Shown here one piece after another: positions 53,039 to 61,136 of a stretch of DNA of 64,000 nt (position 1 is its first letter; the number at the start of each line of letters is the position of its first letter). Position numbers and translations under genes: made by a program. The stretch lies in contig NZ_CP048877.1 in the NCBI RefSeq assembly GCF_011207455.1, positions 1,542,576-1,606,575 of the forward strand, given 5' to 3'. Under the pieces are notes generated by a model. That model did no database searches and had not been told where the DNA came from. It saw nothing but the letters and a program-made list of their open reading frames with translations. Source of the stretch: Thermosulfuriphilus ammonigenes. GTDB taxonomy: Bacteria > Desulfobacterota > Thermodesulfobacteria > Thermodesulfobacteriales > ST65.

Positions 53039-53441
53039 TTCCCTTCCCGTCCATGTCAAAGATCTGGGCGACCTGCTGGGCCACCTGGGCGGCCCTAAGA
53101 CGCACTACTCCTAGGGAAATATCGTCACCAAAGATGAGGACCAGAATAAGATGGGGGCCTATTTTACTGAAGTGAACACTTTCTTTTTTCCCCTTGTGGA
53201 AAAGAAGGGTAAAATCCTCCTCCCCAATCATGCGGGCAATCTCGCAGGTGGCTCCAAAGTTAGCTGCTGCCAAGGCGGCCAGCGATACGGTGTCCAGACC
53301 TCGATTATCTCCGCTATCAACGATGATGTTCCCGGCGTCGTCTATTAGAAGGGCCATGTGAACCCCGGTGGATATGAGGGCCTCCTCGAATAAGGCCCTG
53401 GTCTGATTAATTCTTTCAGGAGTGAGGATAAAATCCGCCAT
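53025..53441 (-). CDS. mglB: Roadblock/LC7 domain protein (MglB-like)
   Basis: Roadblock fold: VHMALLIDDAGNIIVDSGD, TVSLAALAAANFGATCEIARMIGE and a late strand LILVLIFGD. MglB-like proteins act as GTPase activators for MglA. I put the start at 53441, giving ADFILTPERINQ, preceded by GGTGAG; the longer frame to 53522 adds a basic stretch without support. First gene of the mglB-mglA-unknown-pilB operon. Confidence 0.88.
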   Translation of the reverse strand: MADFILTPERINQTRALFEEALISTGVHMALLIDDAGNIIVDSGDNRGLDTVSLAALAAANFGATCEIARMIGEEDFTLLFHKGKKESVHFSKIGPHLILVLIFGDDISLGVVRLRAAQVAQQVAQIFDMDGKGNGTN

Positions 53442-53564
53442 CGCACTCACCTTTGAACACTCGTTAAGAAATGTCTCATCTTTTCTTATCGACTTCGCCC
53501 TCTGGCTTCTTAACAGGCTCAAGGGGCACCAAAAAACTTCCGATTAGGGAAGGAGGGGAGAGAG

Positions 53565-54407
53565 ATGGACACCATCCAAAAACTGCAAAACCTTGACACC
53601 CTGCCTACTATTCCACTGACCGTCCAGAAGGTTCTTCAAGCTCTGGAGAGAGAGGACATTTCGGCTAAGGAGCTGGAGGAAATTATTAAAGATGATCAGG
53701 CTCTGGCCGCCAAGATCCTCAAGGTCTCCAATTCCCCTCTCTATCGAGGGGGACAGCCGGTAGTCTCCCTCAGACAGGCGGTCATGCGGCTGGGGTTTGT
53801 GGAGGTTAAAAACATAACCCTGGCTTTAGCCCTGACCCAATTTATAGATAACCACCAGCCTTTTGAAGGCTTTGATCTCAATGGCCTCTGGCTCCATGCT
53901 GTAGTAACGGCTCGGACAGCGGAGTATCTAGCCAAAGAGATAGGCCAAGATCCGGAAGCCCTTTATACAGCTGGACTCCTTCACGATATTGGCCGGTTTG
54001 TCACCTGTCTTTATTTGCCGGAAGATTTTTCTCGCCTTTTAAAGGTAGCCCGAGAGCGGGCTCTTTCTCTTACTGAAGCCGAGGAGATACTTGGGATCTC
54101 CCATGAGGAAATTGGAGCTTATTTGGCCGAGAGCTGGAACTTTCCCGAACCCATCGTCAGGGCTATTGGCTTCCATCACCGACCAAGTCAGGCCAAAGAG
54201 GATGTCCATATGGCCGGGGCTATATATGTGGCTGATGCCATAAGTTATCTTCTTGGGCTAGGAGGAGATCCCTGGCGCAAACAGACAACCCTTAAAGTAC
54301 CTCGAAGTTTGGGGCTTTCTCTTGATGTCATCAAAAAGGTGGCCCGAAGGTTGGCTCAAGAGAAAGAGGACCTTGTCCTAGCCTGGGGAACGGTGTTTAC
54401 TGCCTAA
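53565..54407 (+). CDS. HDOD domain protein
   Basis: HDOD signatures TLPTIPLTVQKVLQALERED, DDQALAAKILKVSNSPLYRGG, LRQAVMRLGFVEVKNI and AGLLHDIGRFVT are clear. The 280-residue protein has the HD-related His/Asp pair in the LLHDIG segment. It is divergent from the mglB gene and may share signalling with it. Strong ribosome binding site GGAGGGGAGAG. Confidence 0.88.
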   Translation: MDTIQKLQNLDTLPTIPLTVQKVLQALEREDISAKELEEIIKDDQALAAKILKVSNSPLYRGGQPVVSLRQAVMRLGFVEVKNITLALALTQFIDNHQPFEGFDLNGLWLHAVVTARTAEYLAKEIGQDPEALYTAGLLHDIGRFVTCLYLPEDFSRLLKVARERALSLTEAEEILGISHEEIGAYLAESWNFPEPIVRAIGFHHRPSQAKEDVHMAGAIYVADAISYLLGLGGDPWRKQTTLKVPRSLGLSLDVIKKVARRLAQEKEDLVLAWGTVFTA

Positions 54408-54479
54408 TTCTTCAAAGCCTTTTCAAAAATTTAGATTTATTATAAAATACAAACTCTACCATGGGTAGGAGGTGAAACT

Positions 54480-54674
54480 ATGATGACCTATGGAGAGGCC
54501 AAAAGAGTGCTCCAGGATTCACCCTGTGGGCGAACAGTCTATCTTTCCTGCGGTGATCCCGATACCTGCGCCGATATTCTCTCTCTCATAAAGCGTAGCC
54601 CCAAATACCGCCTCATGAGCCTCAAAAATGAAAAGGCCCGCCTAAGGTTAGTGGTCAAGAAGGCCAAGTGTTAA
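54480..54674 (+). CDS. Small cysteine-containing protein of unknown function
   Basis: 64 residues, with SPCGRTVYLSCGDPDTCADIL containing three spaced cysteines and a C-terminal Cys. The start is ATG at 54480 or 54483 after AGGAGGTG. It is followed at once by a strong terminator, so it is a transcription unit of its own before dsrA. No family recognised. Confidence 0.7.
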   Translation: MMTYGEAKRVLQDSPCGRTVYLSCGDPDTCADILSLIKRSPKYRLMSLKNEKARLRLVVKKAKC

Positions 54675-54677
54675 AAT

Positions 54678-54710
54678 AAAGGCGGGCGAGATGGCCCGCC
54701 TTTATTTTTC
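54678..54710 (+). terminator. Intrinsic terminator
   Basis: Perfect ten-pair stem AAAGGCGGGC/GCCCGCCTTT with a six-base loop, followed by ATTTTTC. It separates the small gene from the dsr promoter. Confidence 0.9.
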
Positions 54711-54740
54711 TTCGCATGTGCTAGTCCTCACATTTTTTAA

Positions 54741-54767
54741 TTGACAAAGAGATTGCCCTATTATACA
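54741..54767 (+). promoter_or_regulatory. Probable dsrABD promoter
   Basis: TTGACA (54741-54746) and TATACA (54762-54767) with a 15-base spacer; TATTAT at 54759 overlaps. It begins TTGACAAAG, as does the promoter before the CbiA-like gene at 61072. Confidence 0.65.
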
Positions 54768-54784
54768 AAGACTCCGGTGGAAAA

Positions 54785-54815
54785 TGAATGGGCGCTCATT
54801 CGCCCATTCTTTATT
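54785..54815 (+). promoter_or_regulatory. Leader hairpin / operator-like motif of dsrA
   Basis: GAATGGGCG-CTCATT-CGCCCATTC forms a perfect nine-pair stem, followed by TTTATTTC. The first half, TGAATGGGCGCTCATT, resembles the dyad before the CbiA-like gene. It could be an attenuator, an mRNA-stabilising 5' hairpin or a regulator site. Confidence 0.6.
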
Positions 54816-54848
54816 TCTCTTTGGTAAATCTTTAAAAGGAGGGAGATA

Positions 54849-56138
54849 ATGGCGGACATCAAGAAACACGACACCCCGATGTGCGACGAGCTAAAATCGG
54901 GTCCTTGGCCGAGCTTCGTCGATGATATCGAAAATTATGGCTTGGCCAAGGGTAAGCAGGCCTGTATGGATCTTTTGGGGCAGCTGGAGCTTTCCTTTAA
55001 GAACAAGGAGACCCACTGGAAGCACGGGGGAATAGTGGGTGTCTTTGGTTATGGTGGTGGTGTTATCGGTCGTTATTCAGATCAACAGGAGAAGTTCCCT
55101 GCTATTTGGGCCTTTCACACGGTTCGTGTTAATCAGCCGGCCAGTAAGTTTTATCATTCTGCGGCCCTCCGGAAGCTCTGCGATGTCTGGGATCACCGGG
55201 GCTCTGGAATGACCAACTTTCATGGTTCTACTGGTGATATGGTCCTTTTGGGGACTACTACTGAGCAGCTTGAGCCCATTTTCTTTGATCTTACCCACCA
55301 GCTTAAGATGGATCTTGGGGGCTCTGGTTCTAACCTGCGGACCCCTTCCTGTTGTGTGGGTAAGGCCCGTTGTGAGTGGAGCTGTATTGATACCCAGGAG
55401 CTCTGTTATGACTTAACCATGACCTATCAGGATGAGCTCCACCGTCCGGCCTTCCCCTATAAGTTTAAGTTTAAGTTCTCTGGTTGTCCTAATGACTGTG
55501 TGGCGGCTATTGCTCGAGCTGATCTTTCGGTTATCGGCACCTGGATCGATGACATTCGTATCGATCAGGAAGCTGTCAAAGCCTATGTGGGAGGCGAGCT
55601 TAAGCCTAATGCTGGAGCTCATGCTGGTCGTGACTGGGGGGCTTTTGATATTCAGAAGGAGGTCATTGATCTTTGTCCTACCCAGTGTATGTCCTGGGAT
55701 GGCAACAAACTTTCCATCAACAACAAAGAATGTAATCGCTGCATGCACTGCATAAATGTTATGCCGGAGGCCCTGCGTCCTGGCACTGATACTGGTGCCA
55801 CCATTCTTATGGGTGCTAAAGCTCCTATTTTGGAGGGTGCTCAGCTCTCTACGGTAATTGTGCCCTTTATGAGGCTGGAGCCTCCTTTTGATAACCTCAA
55901 GGAGCTCATTGAAAAGGTCTGGGATCTTTGGATGGAAAACGGCAAGAACCGTGAGCGTCTCGGAGAGCTTATTCAGCGCTTCTCTCTCTCGGAGTTTATT
56001 CGCCACATTGAGGTTGATCCCATTCCGCAGATGATTCGCGAGCCGCGGGCCAATCCTTATGTCTTCTGGAGAGAAGAAGAGGTGCCCGGTGGATGGAAGC
56101 GGGATGTGGCCGAATTCCGTAAGCGTCATCCGGCCTAA
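54849..56138 (+). CDS. dsrA: Dissimilatory sulfite reductase subunit alpha
   Basis: DsrA with DsrB forms the alpha2-beta2 enzyme that reduces sulfite in six-electron steps at siroheme-[4Fe-4S]. The subunit shows CCVGKARCEWSC and FSGCPNDCVAAIARADL, which hold the cluster-siroheme ligands, and a ferredoxin domain with CPTQC and CNRCMHCINVMPEAL. Length of 429 residues is that of the family. The start follows AAAGGAGGGAG. dsrB lies 44 bases downstream, dsrD after that. Sequence type is the reductive (sulfate-reducer) form, as the presence of dsrD also suggests, though disproportionating bacteria have the same set. Confidence 0.98.
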   Translation: MADIKKHDTPMCDELKSGPWPSFVDDIENYGLAKGKQACMDLLGQLELSFKNKETHWKHGGIVGVFGYGGGVIGRYSDQQEKFPAIWAFHTVRVNQPASKFYHSAALRKLCDVWDHRGSGMTNFHGSTGDMVLLGTTTEQLEPIFFDLTHQLKMDLGGSGSNLRTPSCCVGKARCEWSCIDTQELCYDLTMTYQDELHRPAFPYKFKFKFSGCPNDCVAAIARADLSVIGTWIDDIRIDQEAVKAYVGGELKPNAGAHAGRDWGAFDIQKEVIDLCPTQCMSWDGNKLSINNKECNRCMHCINVMPEALRPGTDTGATILMGAKAPILEGAQLSTVIVPFMRLEPPFDNLKELIEKVWDLWMENGKNRERLGELIQRFSLSEFIRHIEVDPIPQMIREPRANPYVFWREEEVPGGWKRDVAEFRKRHPA

Positions 56139-56182
56139 GTCGAGTTTAAAATCTGAACATAACCCTTTTAGGAGGTGTAGAT

Positions 56183-57391
56183 ATGTCCGAGAAGACGTAT
56201 GATCCTATTTATGACCAGCCATATGATCCCACTTTGGCGGAAAAACTTTATAATCCCAAAAAACCTATGGAGAACCGGATTACGGATATCGGTCCTCCAA
56301 AATATGATCAGTTCTTTCCTCCGGTAATTAAAAAGAACTATGGTAAGTGGGTAAGCCACGAGATCCTTGAGCCCGGTGTGCTGAAGTACAAGAGCGAAAC
56401 TGGTGATGTGGTCTATGTGGTTCGCTGTGGTACACCGCGCTTAATCACTACTGATTATATCCGGGAGATTTGTGATATTGCTGACAAATACTGTGACGGT
56501 TATGTCCGTTGGACTACTCGGAATAACATCGAATTTCATGTGACCGATGAGGAAACTCTTCGGGCCTTGATGGATGACCTAAAAGGCCGGAAACACCCTG
56601 GTGGCTCTTATAAGTTCCCTATTGGTGGAACGGGCGCCAGTGTGACTAACATTGTCCATACTCAGGGATGGGTCCACTGCCATACTCCGGCCACAGATGC
56701 CTCTGGTGTAGTCAAGGCGGTTATGGATGATCTCTTTGAATACTTCGGAAGCCATCGGCTGCCGGCTCAGGTTCGGATCGCCCTAGCCTGTTGCCTTAAT
56801 ATGTGTGGGGCTGTCCACTGCTCTGATATTGCTATTCTCGGTATCCACCGGAAGCCTCCTCTAGTTGAGGACGACAGAATCACCGGTGTCTGTGAGATCC
56901 CGCTAGCTATTGCTGCCTGTCCTCTTGGGGCCATCAAACCGGCCACGGTAGAGATCGAGGGTAAAAAGATCAAGACTGTCCGGGTGAACGAGAAACGTTG
57001 TATGTTCTGCGGTAACTGCTATACCATGTGTCCGGCTATGCCTTTGGCCGATGGTGAGGGTGACGGTATTGCCATTCTTGTGGGTGGTAAGGTCTCCAAC
57101 CGGATCAGTGCGCCTAAGTTTTCTAAATTAGTTATTCCTTATCTGCCCAATGAGCCTCCACGCTGGCCCAGCGTGGTTAAGGCTATCCGCCATATCCTTG
57201 AAGTGTATGAAAAGCATGCTCGTAAATACGAGCGTATCGGCGACTGGATTGAGCGGATCGGTTGGGAGAAGTGGTTTGAGCTGACAGAGATTCCGTTTAC
57301 CGAAAAGAGCATTGACGATTATCGGCTGGCGTATGATACTTATCGTACCTCAACCCACTTTAAGTTCACCAACCATGTCGCGGTAAAATAA
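56183..57391 (+). CDS. dsrB: Dissimilatory sulfite reductase subunit beta
   Basis: DsrB carries the catalytically competent siroheme. Visible are [20 protein letters not shown], the ligand segment [17 protein letters not shown] and a ferredoxin domain [21 protein letters not shown]. The 402 residues equal the normal length. The start follows TTAGGAGGTGTAGAT. It lies in the dsrABD operon. Confidence 0.98.
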   Translation: MSEKTYDPIYDQPYDPTLAEKLYNPKKPMENRITDIGPPKYDQFFPPVIKKNYGKWVSHEILEPGVLKYKSETGDVVYVVRCGTPRLITTDYIREICDIADKYCDGYVRWTTRNNIEFHVTDEETLRALMDDLKGRKHPGGSYKFPIGGTGASVTNIVHTQGWVHCHTPATDASGVVKAVMDDLFEYFGSHRLPAQVRIALACCLNMCGAVHCSDIAILGIHRKPPLVEDDRITGVCEIPLAIAACPLGAIKPATVEIEGKKIKTVRVNEKRCMFCGNCYTMCPAMPLADGEGDGIAILVGGKVSNRISAPKFSKLVIPYLPNEPPRWPSVVKAIRHILEVYEKHARKYERIGDWIERIGWEKWFELTEIPFTEKSIDDYRLAYDTYRTSTHFKFTNHVAVK

Positions 57392-57409
57392 AAAAAGGGG
57401 GCTTTGAAT

Positions 57410-57640
57410 ATGGCCGATATCGAAGAAGTGAAACAGAAAATCTTAGAATTTATGGAGAAAAAGGCCGCTGCTAAGTCCAAGCTCTACCTTAAGGACATGC
57501 AGCGGGCCCTGCCGGACTACTCCCCTCGGGAGATCAAAAAGGCTGCTAACGCCTTGGTTCAGGAGGGGAAGCTAGAGTACTTCTCTACAGGGTCAACAGT
57601 AATGTACGGCATCCCTGGGAAGGGGCAAGCCGTAGAATAG
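57410..57640 (+). CDS. dsrD: DsrD, activator of dissimilatory sulfite reductase
   Basis: A 76-residue winged-helix protein (SKLYLKDMQRALPDYSPREI and LEYFSTGSTVMYGIPG). DsrD has been reported to stimulate DsrAB turnover and is found in sulfate-reducing and disproportionating organisms. I take the ATG at 57410, eight bases after GGGGG; an in-frame TTG at 57404 is less likely. A terminator follows. Confidence 0.95.
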   Translation: MADIEEVKQKILEFMEKKAAAKSKLYLKDMQRALPDYSPREIKKAANALVQEGKLEYFSTGSTVMYGIPGKGQAVE

Positions 57641-57661
57641 ACCCTTACCTTTGAGTTTAAG

Positions 57662-57701
57662 AGGCCTCGTATTTCCCGAAAGGGAAGACGGGGCCTTTTT
57701 T
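57662..57701 (+). terminator. Intrinsic terminator after dsrABD
   Basis: Stem AGGCCTCGT...ACGGGGCCT with inner pairing TTTCCC/GGGAAG around GAAA, then six T residues. Ends the dsr operon. Confidence 0.88.
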
Positions 57702-57761
57702 CATTTTAAAAAGACCCTAATTTTTTAGAGTGATAAACTTCTCCAAAGGAAGGAGGAGATC

Positions 57762-58010
57762 ATGCCCATTTATGAATTTCACTGTCAAGACTGTGGTCAT
57801 GAATTTGAAGCGCTTTTAAAAAGCCGGGAGGAGATTTCAGAGGTGGTCTGTAAAAAATGTCAGGGGCGCAATGTTAAACGCTTGATGAGCGTGGCTCGGG
57901 CCCTTATCTCTGGAGAATCAAAGTCTTCAGGCCCAAGAATTGTGGACCAGAAGACCTGTGATACAGGAACATGTACTCACGTAGATCTTCCGGGATATTC
58001 TCGTTCCTAA
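57762..58010 (+). CDS. FmdB-family zinc ribbon protein
   Basis: MPIYEFHCQDCGHEF with a second pair CKKCQG, the standard FmdB ribbon, in an 82-residue protein. The tail holds two more cysteines (KTCDTGTCTH). FmdB proteins are putative regulators or metal carriers of unknown mechanism. It starts after GGAAGGAGGAG and overlaps the next gene by 40 bases. Confidence 0.88.
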   Translation: MPIYEFHCQDCGHEFEALLKSREEISEVVCKKCQGRNVKRLMSVARALISGESKSSGPRIVDQKTCDTGTCTHVDLPGYSRS

Positions 58011-58567
58011 GGGAATTACCCCCTGAGATCTCTATCCCCTTTGGTACCCTGGTCCGAGAGATAGATGAACTGGTCAGGGGGTTTAATAGACGTTTTCCCA
58101 AGGAGGTTCGCTGTCGTCCCGGCTGTCAAGATTGTTGTTACGCTCTCTTTGATGTCTCTTACCTTGAGGCCTTGGTTATACGGGAGGCGGCTCGAGCTCT
58201 CAAGCGGGATCAACGCCGAGAGATAGAGCGGCGTAGCCGGAAGGCCTTAAAGGCCTTGGGTTGTTTGGAGCCGATCTCAGACCCTTTTAAAATTGCCCAA
58301 AAAAGAGTTCGCTGCCCCCTCCTTGGAGAGGATAGGCTCTGTCTGCTTTATGAGGTCAGACCTTTTACCTGTAGAATTTATGGACTGCCGGTGGAAATTG
58401 ACGGTCGGGCCAGAGTTTGTGGTTTTTCTGGTTTTGAACCAGGGCAAAAATATCCGACTATTAAGTGGTTGTCCCTCAAAGAGCGCCTTGAAAGAGTTTC
58501 TATAAAACTCTCTCCCCAATTGGGAAGGAGACGTTTTACCTTGGCGGAAGTTTTGCTCAATCTGTAG
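57971..58567 (+). CDS. YkgJ-family cysteine cluster protein
   Basis: The metal-binding pattern CRPGCQDCC, then CPLL, CLLYEVRPFTCRIYG and a later Cys, defines the YkgJ (zinc/iron-chelating) family. Function is unknown; members may be oxidoreductases or metal chaperones. 198 residues. The ATG at 57971 lies inside fmdB in another frame, so a slightly later start is possible. The end overlaps the convergent TPR gene by 11 bases. Confidence 0.85.
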   Translation: MYSRRSSGIFSFLRELPPEISIPFGTLVREIDELVRGFNRRFPKEVRCRPGCQDCCYALFDVSYLEALVIREAARALKRDQRREIERRSRKALKALGCLEPISDPFKIAQKRVRCPLLGEDRLCLLYEVRPFTCRIYGLPVEIDGRARVCGFSGFEPGQKYPTIKWLSLKERLERVSIKLSPQLGRRRFTLAEVLLNL

Positions 58568-59126
58568 AGGCAGCAATCTCTTCCAGGCGTCTGATTCCCT
58601 CCTCGACTATTCGTAGCTGTTCTAATGAGCCTAATCCTTTGTATATCTTCTTGGCCAAGCGGTAGGCCTCGAGGGCCTCTGAAAATCGTTTTTGGCGGCT
58701 GTAAAGATCACCGATGCCCACCAGATATCGGGCAGCCTTGTGGGCATCGCCAAACTGCTCAGCAAGCTCTAAGCAGCGGAGGTAGTAGGGCATAAGGCGA
58801 CCGTAGTCCTTTTTTTGACGGAGAATATCAATAATTTTTTCAGAAATAATCACCGCGCCAATTGCGTCCCCTTGATCTTCACAGACCTCGAGGACGTACT
58901 TGTAAGCCAGCAAGGCTTTGTCTAAATTGCCCCGGATAAGTTGGAGATCGCCTATCTTTTCGGCAATATTGGCCGCTACTTCAAGTTGACCTAATTCGTC
59001 ATAGAGGGCAAAGGCCTCCTGATAATTCTCCAGAGCAAATCCTACGGCCCCTTTGGCTGACCACTCCTGGGCCTTAGCCAGGGCTTCTTGGGCCTTTTTA
59101 TGGCGATCATCTGAAGGTGATTTCAT
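58557..59126 (-). CDS. TPR-repeat protein
   Basis: Four to five tetratricopeptide-like helices pairs (for example GAVGFALENYQEAFALYDEL, GNLDKALLAYKYVLEVCEDQ, KRFSEALEAYRLAKKIYKGL) in 189 residues, no signal peptide. A cytoplasmic scaffold; partner unknown. Its start lies four bases after the HEAT-protein stop. Confidence 0.82.
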   Translation of the reverse strand: MKSPSDDRHKKAQEALAKAQEWSAKGAVGFALENYQEAFALYDELGQLEVAANIAEKIGDLQLIRGNLDKALLAYKYVLEVCEDQGDAIGAVIISEKIIDILRQKKDYGRLMPYYLRCLELAEQFGDAHKAARYLVGIGDLYSRQKRFSEALEAYRLAKKIYKGLGSLEQLRIVEEGIRRLEEIAASTD

Positions 59127-59130
59127 TTGC

Positions 59131-60201
59131 TTATCCTTTCCGAGTCTCTAGTGCCTCTTTTGCTAACTGGCCTATCTTTAATTGATGGATACTCTGACCA
59201 TCAAAGAGGTTAAAGGAAGCCTCATCGTCGAGGAGGGCCTTAAGGCTTGCCTTAAGGCCTGGCCCCCCTATCTGCGTAAGGGCCCATAGGGCATGCCCTC
59301 TTATTTGGGGATCGGGATCTTCTAAAAGGGCCCTGATGATTAAAAAGGCCCTGGATCTTACCAGGGTAGGATGACGCCTGCCAATTCGCCCTAGGGCCCA
59401 AAGGGCTGCCTCCCGATTGGTATCATCCTTAAGAAAGGCTACTAAATTAGGAATAAACTGGCCAAAAAGATCCGGTCTCCGGGAGATGATCTCTCCGGCA
59501 GCCTCTAAGGCTCCCCAATTGGTGGCCGCAGAATCGGCACTGGCCCAGATAAGTCCCTTTACCAGATCCCCCACTGCCGAAACTTTGATTTCACAAAGAT
59601 CCTCGGCCACCTCGGCCAAGGCTATGACCGCTTTCCAGCGAAGGGTAGCTTCTGGACTGTAGAGGACCTTCTGTAGACTTCTTAGGACGGCCGTTGAGGC
59701 TCTGGCTAAAGCCTTAAGCTTTTCTATTTGTCCGGAGTTTATTAGTTCTTCGAGCTGGTGGCGGCTGAGACGGCGGCGCTTAGGGAGAGAGGTCGGGGAA
59801 GAAGGGGGCATTTTCAGGGTGTTCGAAGGCCCAGGAGAACGGAGGCCTTCCCTTAGGCGGACAAAATAGAGAACTCCCCTTATCTTACGGCCTTCCCACT
59901 CCCCTGTGGGAATTATCCGATGGAGACGATGATCATAGTGTTCCACTAGGGCCTCCTGATAGTCCTCTCCTGGGATGAGATCCCAAGCCATCTGGGGATG
60001 AGGACCGCAGGCTACGGTCATGGCCTCTACCATGGCCGCCCCTATATTATGGCCAGTAGCATCATGGACAAAGACAGCCCCACAGGGACAAAAGCCCACC
60101 TCGAAATCGCCGGTATAAAGATCTTGAGGCTCCCGGGGAGGGGAGATCTCTTGGTCGCAAAAAGGGCATCGGGGTTTTTGGAGAGAGATAAAAAGGGGCA
60201 T
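59131..60201 (-). CDS. HEAT-repeat protein with N-terminal zinc ribbon
   Basis: An N-terminal CPFCDQEI and a later CPCG pair form a small ribbon, followed by a mixed region. From about residue 155 come HEAT repeats (LRWKAVIALAEVAEDL, EAALWALGRIGRRHP, IRGHALWALTQIGGPG). DVU-type proteins of this layout are encoded near dsr genes in some sulfate reducers, but I cannot name a function. 356 residues, cytoplasmic. Confidence 0.8.
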   Translation of the reverse strand: MPLFISLQKPRCPFCDQEISPPREPQDLYTGDFEVGFCPCGAVFVHDATGHNIGAAMVEAMTVACGPHPQMAWDLIPGEDYQEALVEHYDHRLHRIIPTGEWEGRKIRGVLYFVRLREGLRSPGPSNTLKMPPSSPTSLPKRRRLSRHQLEELINSGQIEKLKALARASTAVLRSLQKVLYSPEATLRWKAVIALAEVAEDLCEIKVSAVGDLVKGLIWASADSAATNWGALEAAGEIISRRPDLFGQFIPNLVAFLKDDTNREAALWALGRIGRRHPTLVRSRAFLIIRALLEDPDPQIRGHALWALTQIGGPGLKASLKALLDDEASFNLFDGQSIHQLKIGQLAKEALETRKG

Positions 60202-60206
60202 AGTTG

Positions 60207-60836
60207 TTATGAAGAAAGTCTTTTTTTAATCTCTTCCACAAGTTCTTCGGAGACCGGATAACCTAATTCTCGGGCCTTTTCTAGGTATTTGAGGGCTTCC
60301 TGATAGTCTTCGAGGTAAAAATAGGCCACAGCCAGATTGTTCAAGGCTACCGAGAATCCCGGCTCGAAGTCTAAGGCCTGGTTACAAGCTTCAATGGCCT
60401 CCTGATACTCTCCCTTTTCTATTAAGGCCGTAGAGAGATTAACCCAGGTGGTAGCCATGCCGGGACGCACCTCTAGGGCCTTTCGATAGGCAGAGATAGC
60501 CTCTTCAAGGCGCCCCTGTTCAAAAAAGGCCAGTCCAAGGTTGGTCCAACCCTCGGCCGAGCGAGGATATATCTTTAGGGCTTGTTCTGTTTCTCGAATA
60601 CCGGCATCAAGGTCTCCCTGCTGGAAGTAGATTGTTCCCAAGTTGATGCGAACATCATAGGCATACGGGTCTATTTCCAGAGCCTTTTTGAGGACTTCAA
60701 TGGCTTCATTGATCTTACCTTCTCGCCAGAGGGCCAGGCCCAAACGGTGGTGAGCGAATACTGATTGGGGATTTTCAGCCAGTTCTTTTTTTAGGGTTTC
60801 GATAATTTCCTTTGCCATATCCTCCGCCTGAAGCAT
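60207..60836 (-). CDS. TPR-repeat protein
   Basis: Canonical TPR units repeat every 34 residues: GKINEAIEVLKKALEIDPYAY, GDLDAGIRETEQALKIYPRS, GRLEEAISAYRKALEVRPGM and more. No membrane segment. The start may be the second ATG at 60818, which follows GGCGGAGG. It is first in the three-gene minus-strand group between dsrABD and the CbiA-like gene. Confidence 0.85.
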   Translation of the reverse strand: MLQAEDMAKEIIETLKKELAENPQSVFAHHRLGLALWREGKINEAIEVLKKALEIDPYAYDVRINLGTIYFQQGDLDAGIRETEQALKIYPRSAEGWTNLGLAFFEQGRLEEAISAYRKALEVRPGMATTWVNLSTALIEKGEYQEAIEACNQALDFEPGFSVALNNLAVAYFYLEDYQEALKYLEKARELGYPVSEELVEEIKKRLSS

Positions 60837-60877
60837 ATTTTAGACAGACAATTTACCTATTGAGAGAGGATTTGCCA

Positions 60878-61075
60878 ATGGAAGAGATGAGGTTGAAGTG
60901 TCTAGCCTGTGGCGGCCCGGCCGTCATTAAGGGGCGCTGAGCAAAGGCTCAAGTGATATGCCGCAGGTGCGGCCTGGAAAGACCGGCAAAGGATTATCAA
61001 ACCCAGATTGAAAGTTCGAAGGAACAGTGGATCCTGGAAGCCAGGGGGTGCCCGATAAAGAAGGGTTCCGGTTGA
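60878..61075 (+). CDS. Small zinc-ribbon protein interrupted by an in-frame UGA
   Basis: ATG at 60878 follows GAGAGGA by seven bases and opens MEEMRLKCLACGGPAVIKGR, then TGA (60938-60940), then AKAQVICRRCGLERPAKDY and on to CPIKKGSG with a stop at 61073-61075. Two CxxC pairs on either side of the UGA would form one zinc ribbon, so both halves belong together. The UGA may be selenocysteine, a nonsense mutation (CGA to TGA) or a sequence error. A hairpin GCCGC-AGGT-GCGGC starts 19 bases after the UGA. The gene is too short for simple ORF calls and is broken by the UGA. Confidence 0.6.
60960..60973 (+). promoter_or_regulatory. Possible bacterial SECIS-like hairpin
   Basis: Five-pair stem GCCGC/GCGGC with loop AGGU. 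The loop is 24 bases after the UGA, within the window seen for bacterial SECIS elements, and resembles the AGGU-containing loop of E. coli fdhF. The same bases encode a CRRCG zinc motif, so the hairpin could be chance. Confidence 0.3.
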
Positions 61076-61119
61076 CAAAGTCAGGGGGGTTATATATCTA
61101 CTACCTGAATGGCGATTCA
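61072..61119 (+). promoter_or_regulatory. Promoter and dyad before the CbiA-like gene
   Basis: TTGACA (61072-61077), 15-base spacer and TATATC (61093-61098), then dyad TGAAT-GGCG-ATTCA (61106-61119). The 16-base stretch TGAATGGCGATTCATT agrees at 12 positions with TGAATGGGCGCTCATT in the dsrA leader. Confidence 0.6.
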
Positions 61120-61136
61120 TTAAAAGAGGCCTCATT

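Noticed and set aside
55413-56129. 238-residue antisense frame over dsrA
   Set aside because: Long antisense frames arise easily opposite strongly biased genes. No domain, no ribosome binding site, and dsrA is certain.
60878-60940. 20-residue peptide ending at the UGA as a separate gene
   Set aside because: It would hold half a zinc ribbon; the second half follows in the same frame.
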